A DNA stretch of 64,000 bases from DASSNU01 sp035701265 (lineage in GTDB: Bacteria; Gemmatimonadota; Gemmatimonadetes; Gemmatimonadales; Gemmatimonadaceae), in NCBI GenBank assembly GCA_035701265.1, contig DASSNU010000007.1, forward strand, positions 67,748-131,747, in the 5' to 3' direction. Each line of letters begins with the position of its first letter. Within the stretch, counting starts at the first letter, position 1. The notes under the pieces are model-generated. The model was given only the letters and a program-made list of their open reading frames with translations. It was not told the origin of the DNA and did not search any database. The position numbers and the translations under genes are program-made. Below, in pieces: positions 9,276 through 17,003 of this stretch.

Positions 9276-9681
9276 TGGGCTTCCGACCGGACGGTCGCGT
9301 CCGCGGTGCGAACCGCGGCCGAGGAAAGTCCGGGCTCCACAGGGCAGGCCGCCAGGTAACGCCTGGGCAGTCGCGAGCAGCTCGCTTTCGGCTGACGGAC
9401 AGTGCCACAGAAAACACACCGCCGATGGCTCCTCGGAGCACAGGCAAGGGTGAAAAGGTGCGGTAAGAGCGCACCGCACTGCCGGCAACGGCAGTGGCAG
9501 GGTAAACCCCGGCTGGAGCAAGGCCGAATAGGCGGCGAGGGACGGCCCGTCCCGTCAACGGCGGCAGCGTTTGCCGAGCCGCGGGTAGGCTGCTAGAGAG
9601 TACGGGTGACCGTACTCCGAGAGAAATGACCGTCCGGATGCATGGCATCCGACAGAACCCGGCTTACAGGTCGGTAGCCCA
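9276..9681 (+). ncRNA. rnpB: RNase P RNA (bacterial type A)
   Basis: This is the catalytic RNA that matures tRNA 5' ends. The conserved blocks occur in order: GAGGAAAGTCCGGGCT (CR-I), CAGAAAACA, GTGAAAAGGTGCGGTAAGAG, TAAACCCCGGC, GCAAGGCCGAATAGG, GCTAGAGAGTACGGG, AGAAATGACCGTC and the 3' CRV block ACAGAACCCGGCTTACA. The 5' end TGGGCTTCCGACC pairs with the 3' end GGTCGGTAGCCCA to form P1 with one mismatch, which sets the ends used here. Length (about 406 nt) fits the A type. An intrinsic terminator follows immediately. The protein partner rnpA is encoded about 4 kb away. Confidence 0.97.
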
Positions 9682-9713
9682 CGCCCCCTGGCTCTTCGCG
9701 ACCCAGGGGGCGT
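9681..9713 (+). terminator. rnpB intrinsic terminator
   Basis: An 11-bp perfect GC-rich stem (ACGCCCCCTGG / CCAGGGGGCGT) with an 11-nt loop starts at the last base of rnpB and is followed by CTCATT. The position and strength support termination of the RNase P RNA, although the T-run is poor. Confidence 0.75.
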
Positions 9714-9789
9714 CTCATTCGTCACCAGATGCGTTGAGTCTCGACTTTCCTGGTCTGCAGCTCTCCTCCGTCGACGAGAGTGCTCGCCC

Positions 9790-10662
9790 ATGAGAATTTC
9801 TCGCTATCGCCTTGCCCTCGTGCTGCTGGCCAGCGTTCTGGCTGCCTGCAGCACCCCTAGCGGGCAGCTCCCCCCGCCCCAGCGCCCTGTGCCTCGCCCC
9901 AGCACCCCCGCGCCGTCGCGCACGGTCGCGCACTGGCAACCGCTGCTCGTGCCGGGATACACCAGCTACGACATCGCGACCAGCACGCTCATCCAGGAAG
10001 GAGATTCGACTGCCGCGTTGATGACCGATAGCAGCACAACACGCGTAGCCGTCACGCTCACACTCCAGCCCACCGCCGGCGGATTGGCTGCCGTCGTCAC
10101 GCTGGATTCAGCGACGCTGCAGTGGGGGGATTCCACAGCGGTACTTCCTGCGAACGTCCAGCACAGTAGCAACTCGGTCTTCCTCACCAACACCGGAGCT
10201 CAGCAAGCAGGCCAGGCGCTCGCACCCGTAGCATGTGATAGCGCTGCTCCGATTTCCGTACCGGTACAGCAACTCGTGGTAGCTCTCCCGGACACAGTAC
10301 AGGTAGGAAGTAGCTGGGAAGATACGACCTCGATGACGACCTGCCGAGCCGCACTGCCCATCAGCGTGGCCGCTCGGCATTCGTATCACGTCGTGCGCAG
10401 CGATCCGAGCATCGCCGGTACCGCTCTCGTCATTCAGAGGAGCTCGGAGCTACGCTACAGTGCTGGCGACAGTAGCGGCGGCGGGTATGCACTGTTGCTC
10501 ACCGGTACCGGACATGGGTCCGGCACTCTGCTCGTCGACGCAGAGCACGGAGCGCTCATCGCGGCGACCGATACGCTGACAGCAACCTTCAGCGTCCAGA
10601 CCGCGAACGCCGTGAGCATTTTCTCTCAACACGCGACGCGAGATATTCGGCAGCGCCCGTGA
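9790..10662 (+). CDS. Hypothetical lipoprotein
   Basis: A 290-residue protein starting with a typical lipoprotein signal (lipobox LAAC, Cys20) followed by a Pro-rich linker of about 25 residues. The rest is Ser/Thr/Val/Ala-rich and apparently all-beta, with four cysteines in the mature part (for example VACDS, TTCRA) that could form disulfides. I recognise no family. Its localisation (outer membrane or periplasmic face) follows from the lipobox. It lies between rnpB and the convergent dnaN and appears to be a single-gene unit. Confidence 0.8.
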   Translation: MRISRYRLALVLLASVLAACSTPSGQLPPPQRPVPRPSTPAPSRTVAHWQPLLVPGYTSYDIATSTLIQEGDSTAALMTDSSTTRVAVTLTLQPTAGGLAAVVTLDSATLQWGDSTAVLPANVQHSSNSVFLTNTGAQQAGQALAPVACDSAAPISVPVQQLVVALPDTVQVGSSWEDTTSMTTCRAALPISVAARHSYHVVRSDPSIAGTALVIQRSSELRYSAGDSSGGGYALLLTGTGHGSGTLLVDAEHGALIAATDTLTATFSVQTANAVSIFSQHATRDIRQRP

Positions 10663-10690
10663 AGAGACTGGTTGGGAGAGACCCCGGCCG

Positions 10691-11803
10691 TCAGTCTACC
10701 AGACGGAGGGGCATGACGAGGCAGAGGTACTGCGCCGCATCATCCCAGCCGACCGGCTCGACCGTCGCCGCACGGTCAGGCGCTTTGAACGTCAAGCGCA
10801 CTTCATCGCTCGGCAGGTAGCGCAGAATCTCGAGCAGGTAGTTGGCATTGAAGCCAATCTCCAACGGATCCCCTTCGTAGCTGATCGCCAGCTCGTCCTG
10901 CGCCTCGCCCAAGTCGGGGGTCTGCACGCTGAACTTCAGCATCCCCGCGTTGAAGGCCAGACGAATGCGATGCGTCTGATCCGATGCGATGACCGACATC
11001 CGGCGGAGCGTCTGGGCCAGTGCATTCCGGTCTGCCAGAGCGTGCCGATCGTTGTCGCGGGGGATGACCTGCTCGTAGTTGGGGTACGGGCCTTCAATGA
11101 GCCGCGTGTAGACCGCGGTGAACGGGGAGCGGAAGCCCAGATGATTGTCCCCACGCGCGATTTCCAGCTCTTCCTCGCCAGGGAAAAGACGACGGATCTG
11201 CTCGAGAGCCTTCGGCGGGATGATCAGATCGCCCGACGGCGCACCACTGGAGGCAACAGGAAGTTGAATCTTCGCCAGACGGTGCCCATTCGTCGCCACC
11301 ATGCGCATGTGTTCCGGACGGAGCTCCCACAGCACACCGTTCAGAATGGGCCGACTCTCCTCCGTCGATGCAGCGAATGCGGTCAGGCTGATCATTTTCT
11401 GCAAGTCCGACGACCGAATACGCCAGCTCTCCTCGAAGCGAACTGCAGGAAAGCTCGGGAACTCATCTCTCGGAAGGCCCAGCAACCGGAACCGTGACCG
11501 GCTGCACTCCAGAGTGACCCGCTGCTCCCCCGTGCTGCTCAGCTTCACCGGTGCAGAGGGGAGCTCGCGGACAATCTCCGCGAGTTTCTTCGCCGGCACA
11601 GTGATGGCTCCTGCGTTGTCTACATCAGCAGCCACCTCCGTGCTCACGGCCATATCCAGATCCGTAGCGGAAACGCGAATACCGCGGTCGGTCGTCTCGA
11701 TAAGGATGTTCGAGAGCACCGGGAGCGTCGTCTTGGTGGGCACACTAGCCGTCACCGCGAGTAATCCGTCCTGGAGCTTTTCACGAGCGATCGTGAACCG
11801 CAT
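10691..11803 (-). CDS. dnaN: DNA polymerase III beta subunit (sliding clamp)
   Basis: 370 residues, the standard length for the three-domain bacterial clamp. The N-terminus MRFTIAREKLQDGLLAV and segments such as TTLPVLSNILIE, EFPSFP, RPILNGV and the C-terminal YLCLVMPLRL are characteristic. Two clamps form a ring around DNA that tethers DNA polymerases and other proteins. GGGAGAG lies two nucleotides before the ATG. It is transcribed in the same direction as dnaA but separated from it by about 250 bp holding the proposed origin, so it may have its own promoter. Confidence 0.98.
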   Translation of the reverse strand: MRFTIAREKLQDGLLAVTASVPTKTTLPVLSNILIETTDRGIRVSATDLDMAVSTEVAADVDNAGAITVPAKKLAEIVRELPSAPVKLSSTGEQRVTLECSRSRFRLLGLPRDEFPSFPAVRFEESWRIRSSDLQKMISLTAFAASTEESRPILNGVLWELRPEHMRMVATNGHRLAKIQLPVASSGAPSGDLIIPPKALEQIRRLFPGEEELEIARGDNHLGFRSPFTAVYTRLIEGPYPNYEQVIPRDNDRHALADRNALAQTLRRMSVIASDQTHRIRLAFNAGMLKFSVQTPDLGEAQDELAISYEGDPLEIGFNANYLLEILRYLPSDEVRLTFKAPDRAATVEPVGWDDAAQYLCLVMPLRLVD

Positions 11804-12052
11804 GACTCTCCCTGGGCGAGGTTCTGGGATTGTTCCGTACTGCTAGTTCTTTAGTGCTTTACAGTATCGTAGTAGTAGTAGAGGCTGTGGATCTGTTGAC
11901 GTAGCTCGCAACCTACGTTAGCACAAGCTGTTGCGTGGTGCTAGATGATGTGCTGTCGTGTGGATGAAGTGTGAGGTGTTGTGCAGACCCAACCTCGCGA
12001 GGGGCAACTCGCTTGAAAAGCGCGCGGTTTCCCACATTGCTTCCGAAGAGCG
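11804..12052. other. Candidate chromosomal replication origin (oriC) between dnaA and dnaN
   Basis: This non-coding gap carries four tandem TAG triplets (11870-11881), a 4-nt GC-rich spacer and then TGTGGATCT (11886-11894, 7/9 to a DnaA box in reverse orientation). A second box, TGTGGATGA (11959-11967, 8/9), follows, and a weaker TTTCCCACA lies at 12028-12036. The DNA left of the triplets (11841-11870) is visibly AT-rich. TAG repeats, GC spacer, then reverse DnaA box is the layout of the basal unwinding system described for bacterial origins (DnaA-trios). A further TGTGGATGA lies inside dnaA at 12148-12156. Perfect consensus boxes are absent, so the origin call is a strong inference rather than proof. 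Confidence 0.75.
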
Positions 12053-13438
12053 CTATGTCTGGAGGGTCCGAAGCCTTTCCCGAAGGCTGCGGACGCGCTG
12101 CGCGAATGTAGTGTCTGCTGCCAGTTGCTGATCCACTTTCTCCAGGCTGTGGATGACCGTGGAATGATCTCGTCCCCCAAAGGCGTGCCCGATCTCTACT
12201 AGCTGCAGCCCGAGCAGCTCGCGGATGAGATACATGGCAACCTGGCGCGGAATGGTCAGTTGTTTCGTCCGCGTCTTCGACTGGAGGCCGTGGATGGTAA
12301 CCCCCCACTCCTTGGCGACTGCTGTCTGGATCGTGGCGGTGTCAAGCTGGGCAGGTAGGCCGCGACTGTTGCCGTTGCTCCGGATCTTTTCGCGGAGCGC
12401 TTCCTGGGCGAGCTCGACGCTGACCTCGCGGTGGCGCAGCGAAGCATAGGCGAGGAGCCTGATGATGGAGCCCTCGAGCTCGCGTACGCTCGAGCGCACG
12501 TGCTCGGCGATGAACCGGATGACATCGTCCGGAATGGTGTGCTCGAGATGGTCGAGGCGTGCCTTGTTCTGGAGAATGGCGATCCGATGCTCGAGATCGG
12601 GGAGCTCGATGTCGGCTACCATCCCCCACTGGAAGCGACTGACGAGGCGCGCTTCCAGCCCCGGAATCTCGCTCGGCGGGCGGTCGCTGGTGAGGATGAT
12701 CTGTCGCCCTGCCTCGTAGAGCGCGTTGAACGTATGGAAGAACTCTTCTTGAGTTGCTTCGGTGCGCTTGAGGAAGTGGACGTCGTCCACCAGAAGGAGA
12801 TCGGTCTCTCTGTAACGCCGGCGGAAGTCGTGTGTCTGCCGGCTCTGGATGGCACCCACCAGTTCATTGGTGAACTGCTCGGTGCTGACGAAGCAGATGC
12901 GGGTGGTGGGCTTGTGGGCAAAGATCTCGTGTGCGACGGCCTGCATCAGGTGCGTCTTGCCGAGCCCTGTGGCACCGTAGATGAAGAGCGGGTTGTAGAC
13001 CTTTCCCGGTGCCGCCGCCGCAGCCTGCGCCGCCGCTGCTGCGAGCTCGTTCGACTTCCCGATGACGAAGTTTTCGAACGTGTACCGGGCGCTCAGTTGC
13101 GCGGTGACATCGTTGCCCGGCTGCTGGGGCTCCGTGTGTCGTGCAGGCGGCGCGACGAAGAGGTCCATCTGCGAGCGCCGCCGGCGCTCCTCATCGACGC
13201 GGAAGACTACCTGGAGGGGGTGGCCAACGGCGACGGGAGCCAACGTGGCGAGGAGGTGGGAGTGCTTCGACTCGTTCCAGTCGGCCGCGAATTCATCCGG
13301 GGTGCCAACCACGACTGTCTGCCCATCGAACTCCAGGGCTTCCGTAGGCTCGAGCCATGTGCGGTACGTCTGTTCCGGCAGCTCCTGACGAGCCCGGTCG
13401 AGTAGACGTGTCCAAACCTCACTCGCGGTCAACGACAT
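12053..13438 (-). CDS. dnaA: Chromosomal replication initiator protein DnaA
   Basis: 461 residues with all DnaA domains. Domain I is at the N-terminus (VWTRLLDRARQELPEQTYRTWLEP). After a linker, an AAA+ domain carries Walker A GATGLGKTH (155-163) and Walker B LLVDDVHF. Domain IV ends with the DNA-binding signature GRDHSTVIHS (422-431). DnaA-ATP binds DnaA boxes at oriC and melts the origin. ATG 13438 is where homology begins; the open frame extends upstream but is not conserved. It is divergent from the rpmH operon. A promoter with an overlapping DnaA-box-like site lies at 13475-13503. Confidence 0.98.
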   Translation of the reverse strand: MSLTASEVWTRLLDRARQELPEQTYRTWLEPTEALEFDGQTVVVGTPDEFAADWNESKHSHLLATLAPVAVGHPLQVVFRVDEERRRRSQMDLFVAPPARHTEPQQPGNDVTAQLSARYTFENFVIGKSNELAAAAAQAAAAAPGKVYNPLFIYGATGLGKTHLMQAVAHEIFAHKPTTRICFVSTEQFTNELVGAIQSRQTHDFRRRYRETDLLLVDDVHFLKRTEATQEEFFHTFNALYEAGRQIILTSDRPPSEIPGLEARLVSRFQWGMVADIELPDLEHRIAILQNKARLDHLEHTIPDDVIRFIAEHVRSSVRELEGSIIRLLAYASLRHREVSVELAQEALREKIRSNGNSRGLPAQLDTATIQTAVAKEWGVTIHGLQSKTRTKQLTIPRQVAMYLIRELLGLQLVEIGHAFGGRDHSTVIHSLEKVDQQLAADTTFAQRVRSLRERLRTLQT

Positions 13439-13474
13439 GGGGTACAGGCGGGGTGTCCAGAAGCAGGGGCGGCG

Positions 13475-13503
13475 AAGGTAGACCGCCGATGTGGAAAAGT
13501 CAA
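13475..13503 (-). promoter_or_regulatory. Candidate dnaA promoter with overlapping DnaA-box-like site
   Basis: On the minus strand TTGACT (13498-13503) is followed after 17 nt by TACCTT (13475-13480). TTTTCCACA (13490-13498, 8/9 to a DnaA box) overlaps the -35/spacer, which would allow DnaA to repress its own gene. Confidence 0.55.
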
Positions 13504-13582
13504 TGACGCCCGGACGGGCGGGCAGATGGTCCGCTACAGACTCCTGACACACCGCGAGCCTGTCTGCATCGCGGACCGTCCG

Positions 13583-13611
13583 TTGACGGTATCACGTGGC
13601 GGGACTAAGTT
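13583..13611 (+). promoter_or_regulatory. Candidate rpmH-operon promoter
   Basis: TTGACG (13583-13588), a 17-nt spacer and TAAGTT (13606-13611) lie about 50 nt before the rpmH ATG and face the ribosomal/insertase operon. The -10 is only a partial match. Confidence 0.5.
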
Positions 13612-13659
13612 TATCGTTCTGGGCTCAAGTCTCGTTCCTGCATTGCGTTCGGAGTACTC

Positions 13660-13824
13660 ATGGCGAAGCCGACGTACCGTCCCCGCAACAAGCGCCGGAT
13701 CCGGACTCACGGATTCCGCACGCGCATGTCGACCCGTTGGGGGCGTGAAGTGCTCAGCCGCCGTCGGAAGAAGGGTCGCAAGCGGCTCACGGTTCAACTC
13801 CCATCCAAGTACGCCGGAGCCTGA
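13660..13824 (+). CDS. rpmH: 50S ribosomal protein L34
   Basis: A 54-residue, very basic protein with the L34 signature from RPRNKRRIRTHGFRTRM through GREVLSRRRKKGRKRLT. The family is normally 44-55 residues, and this copy has a short C-terminal extension (VQLPSKYAGA). GGAG five nucleotides before the ATG supports the start. It is the first gene of the rpmH-rnpA-yidD-yidC-mnmE block found beside dnaA in many bacteria. The rnpA reading frame is open across the whole of this gene, in another frame (see rnpA). Confidence 0.97.
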   Translation: MAKPTYRPRNKRRIRTHGFRTRMSTRWGREVLSRRRKKGRKRLTVQLPSKYAGA

Positions 13825-14182
13825 GCGGGCTCGCTTTCCCCGGCACCGGCGGCTGACGCGTGGCGCGGAGCTGCGCGCAGTGGGCCGGAAGGGGGAGGGT
13901 CGGCGTCTTCGGACCACACACTTGGACCTCCGGGCGAGCGACTGCCCCACCGGCAAGGCGCGAGTAGGATTCATCGTGCCGAAGTACGGCCATTCGGCAG
14001 TGGAGCGTAACCAGCTCAAGCGCCGTCTTCGGGAGATTGTCCGCCGGTCCATCCTGGCGCAGCTGCAGGATACGGATGTCGTGGTGCGAGCGCGTGCCGA
14101 GGCGTACGATGTGTCGTACGCCTCACTGGCTGCGGAGCTCATCGCTGGCGTAGGCCGGCTCGGCATCTCCAGGAGACGTTGA
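13745..14182 (+). CDS. rnpA: RNase P protein component, out-of-frame overlap with rpmH
   Basis: The conserved RnpA core is clear: FPRHRRLTRGAEL at the front of the domain, GKARVGFIVPKYGHSAVERNQLKRRLREIVR (the RNR-type RNA-binding motif) in the middle, and a typical C-terminal helix. It binds rnpB RNA and aids pre-tRNA recognition. The core begins at about 13831, only 7 nt past the rpmH stop, yet no ATG/GTG/TTG exists in frame between it and the GTG at 13745 inside rpmH. A downstream GTG at 13880 would remove conserved sequence. I therefore place the start at 13745 (145 aa), giving an 80-bp overlap. Earlier starts (for example TTG 13643) are also open and would enclose rpmH entirely. The gene call is firm; the start is not. 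Confidence 0.88.
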   Translation: MKCSAAVGRRVASGSRFNSHPSTPEPERARFPRHRRLTRGAELRAVGRKGEGRRLRTTHLDLRASDCPTGKARVGFIVPKYGHSAVERNQLKRRLREIVRRSILAQLQDTDVVVRARAEAYDVSYASLAAELIAGVGRLGISRRR

Positions 14183-14184
14183 GC

Positions 14185-14394
14185 ATGCGCCGGCTCTGTA
14201 TAGCGCTGGTGCGGGGATATCAACTCATCGTTTCCCCGCATCTGCCGCCATCCTGTCGCTTCTATCCGAGTTGTTCCGCCTATTCGCTCGAGGCGCTCGA
14301 GCGATATGGCGCAGCGCGAGGGACGTGGCTCACCCTCAAGCGTCTGGCACGCTGCCACCCCCTGCATCGGGGTGGCTTCGACCCTGTTCCCTGA
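14185..14394 (+). CDS. yidD: Membrane protein insertion efficiency factor YidD
   Basis: A 69-residue member of the YidD (UPF0161) family with the signature LVRGYQLIVSPHLPPSCRFYPSCSAYSLEAL and the CHPLHRGGFDPVP C-terminus. It includes the three conserved cysteines (SCRF, SCSAY, RCHP). It associates with the inner membrane and assists YidC-dependent insertion. ATG 14185 is preferred over an upstream TTG because AGGAGA lies 8 nt before it. The start is 3 nt past the rnpA stop, and yidC follows 17 nt after its end, so the three are almost certainly co-transcribed. Confidence 0.95.
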   Translation: MRRLCIALVRGYQLIVSPHLPPSCRFYPSCSAYSLEALERYGAARGTWLTLKRLARCHPLHRGGFDPVP

Positions 14395-14410
14395 TTTTCG
14401 CCCAGCTCCG

Positions 14411-16099
14411 ATGGAGAAGCGTCTCCTCCTCGCAGTACTCCTGACCGTGCTGGTCGTGGTCATCACGCCCAAGCTCTTACCTCGTCGTCCGGTGGCCGTG
14501 TTGCCGGACAGCACGGCGCTGAGTACGGGCGGGCCGGACACGACACCGCGTCCCCAAACGAACCGTGCCGATACGATCGCGGCTCCGAGGCGGATCGGCG
14601 CCGGAGGGTCGTTCTTCACGCTGACCGATACGGCGGCGTTCAGGATCCCGGCCGAAACCAGCTCAGCTGCAACGACGGTCGCCACCTACACGTTCAGCAA
14701 CGTCGGGGCGACTCCGGTCGGTGTGCAGTTGCATCAGTACCGAGACCTGGGTCCGGGCGACGGACCGGTTCAGCTCGTGCGTCCGGGCGTGCCGCTCCTG
14801 GCGTACCGCCTCGTGATGGGCGTCGATACCGTGCCGCTCGAGAGCGTGCGCTTCACGGCGAATCGCAGCACCGGGGCGCCAGCGACATCCGCGGCGGGAG
14901 GTGCTCCGCTGACGTTCGAGGCGATGCTCGATTCGCTCACCGTCGCGATCACCTACGACTTCGTCCCGAACAGCTACCTGGTGCACGTCACCGGCAGCGT
15001 GCGAGGCCGCGTTCCACCCGGGAGCGCGGTGGAGGTCCTCATGCCGCGCGGGCTTCGCTCGCAGGAAGCGGACACGGCCGATGACCGCACGCATCGAGCC
15101 TTCGTGCTCAAACCGACCGACGACGACGTGGAGAGCATTGCGTTCAACAAGCTCGACACGGCGCAGGTGCGTGTGGACACGGGGTCGTATTCGTGGATGG
15201 CGACGCGGAACAAGTACTTCATCGCCGTCCTGCTGGCTCACGACGCTCAGCCGCCATTCCGCATGGTGGGTATGCGAGCCTGGGCTCCGGTCGGGCGCCA
15301 GATCGGCGCGGCCGACGGCATGGTGCTGCAGCCGCTCGACCGCAACGGCGCCTTCGGCTTCGACCTGTACGCGGGGCCGCAGGAGTGGCGGCGCCTACGC
15401 GCTCTGGGGCACGAGCTCGAGCACGCCAATCCGTACGGGAGTTTTCTCCGGCCGATCGTGGAGCCGTTCGCCAACGTGGTGATGCGCGTCCTGCTCTGGA
15501 TGCACGAGCGATTCTCGCTCAACTACGGGTGGGTGGTCGTGATCTTCGGCGTCGTCATCCGGTTGTTGTTGTGGCCGCTCAACCAGAAATCGATGCGCGC
15601 CAACATCCGGATGCAGCAGATCCAACCCGAGCTGCAGGAGATTCAGCGGAAGTACAAGAAGCAACCGGAAAAGCAGCAGGCGGAGATGATGAAGCTGTAC
15701 CAGAAGCATGGCATGAGCCCGTTCAGCATGTTCAGCGGGTGTCTCCCCATGCTCCTGCCCATGCCCATCCTGTTCGCCCTGTACTTCGTATTTCTCAACA
15801 CGATCGAGTTCCGTGGCGTACCGTTCCTCTGGATGACGGACATCTCGCAGCGCGATCCGTACTGGATCACCCCGATCGCCATGGGCCTGTCGATGTTCGT
15901 CATGTCGTGGATCGGGTTGCGGGCGGCTCCCAAGAACCCGCAGTCGCGGATGATGGCGTACGTGATGCCTGTCGCCATGACGGCGATCTTCTGGCGCTTT
16001 GCCGCGGGACTCAACCTCTACTACGCGGTGCAGAACATCGCCGCCATCCCGCAGCAATGGATCCTCGCGCGCGAACGGCAAAAGGTCGCCAGCAAGTAG
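14411..16099 (+). CDS. yidC: Membrane protein insertase YidC
   Basis: 562 residues, the length of a Gram-negative-type YidC. An N-terminal TM (about 5-20) is followed by a large periplasmic beta domain (about 40-340). The conserved insertase core follows, with segments such as SLNYGWVVVIFGVVIRLLLWPL, SMRANIRMQQIQPELQEIQRKYKK, GCLPMLLPMPILFALYFVF and the final TMs ending in LYYAVQNIAAIPQQWI. It inserts and folds inner-membrane proteins with or without SecYEG. ATG 14411 starts immediately before the first TM. The large periplasmic domain indicates a diderm organism. Confidence 0.97.
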   Translation: MEKRLLLAVLLTVLVVVITPKLLPRRPVAVLPDSTALSTGGPDTTPRPQTNRADTIAAPRRIGAGGSFFTLTDTAAFRIPAETSSAATTVATYTFSNVGATPVGVQLHQYRDLGPGDGPVQLVRPGVPLLAYRLVMGVDTVPLESVRFTANRSTGAPATSAAGGAPLTFEAMLDSLTVAITYDFVPNSYLVHVTGSVRGRVPPGSAVEVLMPRGLRSQEADTADDRTHRAFVLKPTDDDVESIAFNKLDTAQVRVDTGSYSWMATRNKYFIAVLLAHDAQPPFRMVGMRAWAPVGRQIGAADGMVLQPLDRNGAFGFDLYAGPQEWRRLRALGHELEHANPYGSFLRPIVEPFANVVMRVLLWMHERFSLNYGWVVVIFGVVIRLLLWPLNQKSMRANIRMQQIQPELQEIQRKYKKQPEKQQAEMMKLYQKHGMSPFSMFSGCLPMLLPMPILFALYFVFLNTIEFRGVPFLWMTDISQRDPYWITPIAMGLSMFVMSWIGLRAAPKNPQSRMMAYVMPVAMTAIFWRFAAGLNLYYAVQNIAAIPQQWILARERQKVASK

Positions 16100-16113
16100 G
16101 GGCACCTCCGCCA

Positions 16114-16971
16114 GTGGCCGCCGCCGGCGGCCGCGCTCCGTCGGCCGAGCCTGCATCGCCGCTGGGGATCACCTACATCGGGCACGCCACGCTGCTGCTC
16201 GACTTCGGTGGGACGCGACTACTCACCGACCCCAACTTCGATCCGCAGCTCGGCGGCATCCTGCCACGGGTGTCGCCGCCTGGCATCGCGGCGGAGCTCC
16301 TGCCGCGGCTCCACGCCATCCTGCTCACGCACGCGCACGCGGATCACCTCTCCTTCACATCGCTCGACGCCCTCCCGCGCGACATCCCGCTCTATGCGCC
16401 ACCCGTAGTGGCGCGCTGGCTCCAGCGGCGTGGCTACCGGCATGCGGAACCGCTCGCACCCGGCGCCGTCGCACACGTCGGCGACGTGCGCGTGGTTGCG
16501 GAGGCGGCGCGCCACCAGGGAGCGCGCTACGGCGTGGACCGCTGGCGAGGCGACGCGAACTTCTACTTGCTCGAGCGAGCGTCGGGAGCCAGCGCCTTCT
16601 TTGCGGGGGACACGGGGCTCACTCCCAAGGCGCGCGATCTCGTGCGTGGGCGCCTGGGGCTGGGCGCGCGGATGCTGGACGTCGCTCTCCTTCCCATTGG
16701 TCACGCGCCATGGTGGAAGCCGGGTTTTCGCAAAGGGCACCTCACGGCGCAGGACGCTCTGGCACTCTTTGCCGAGCTGGAGGCGCGCTACTTCATTCCC
16801 TACCATTGGGGAACGTTCCACCACCTTTCGGCGGGCGCCTTCGACGCGATCGTGCGGCTGCGGGCGCTCCTGCGAAACCATGCCGCAGCACATGCCGTGC
16901 GCGTGCTGGAACCCGGAAGCGCGTTCCAGGTGGACACGCCGCCCGGCGTGCCCCCGGTCGTTGACCGCTGA
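16114..16971 (+). CDS. MBL-fold metallohydrolase
   Basis: A 285-residue metallo-beta-lactamase-fold protein. It has the metal motif THAHADH (72-78), an early YIGHATLLLDFGGTRLLTDP strand pair typical of the UlaG/NAPE-PLD-like branch, FFAGDTG, and a later histidine in IPYHWGTFHH. The metal ligands are present, so hydrolase activity is likely, but the substrate is unknown. The start is a GTG 15 nt after the yidC stop; the frame is open far upstream only because it shadows yidC. It is inserted between yidC and mnmE, a position often taken by jag/khg genes in other phyla, and appears to be part of this operon. Confidence 0.85.
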   Translation: MAAAGGRAPSAEPASPLGITYIGHATLLLDFGGTRLLTDPNFDPQLGGILPRVSPPGIAAELLPRLHAILLTHAHADHLSFTSLDALPRDIPLYAPPVVARWLQRRGYRHAEPLAPGAVAHVGDVRVVAEAARHQGARYGVDRWRGDANFYLLERASGASAFFAGDTGLTPKARDLVRGRLGLGARMLDVALLPIGHAPWWKPGFRKGHLTAQDALALFAELEARYFIPYHWGTFHHLSAGAFDAIVRLRALLRNHAAAHAVRVLEPGSAFQVDTPPGVPPVVDR

Positions 16972-17003
16972 CGCACCTACCTGGCCGCGGCGAGGGCGAT
17001 GCG

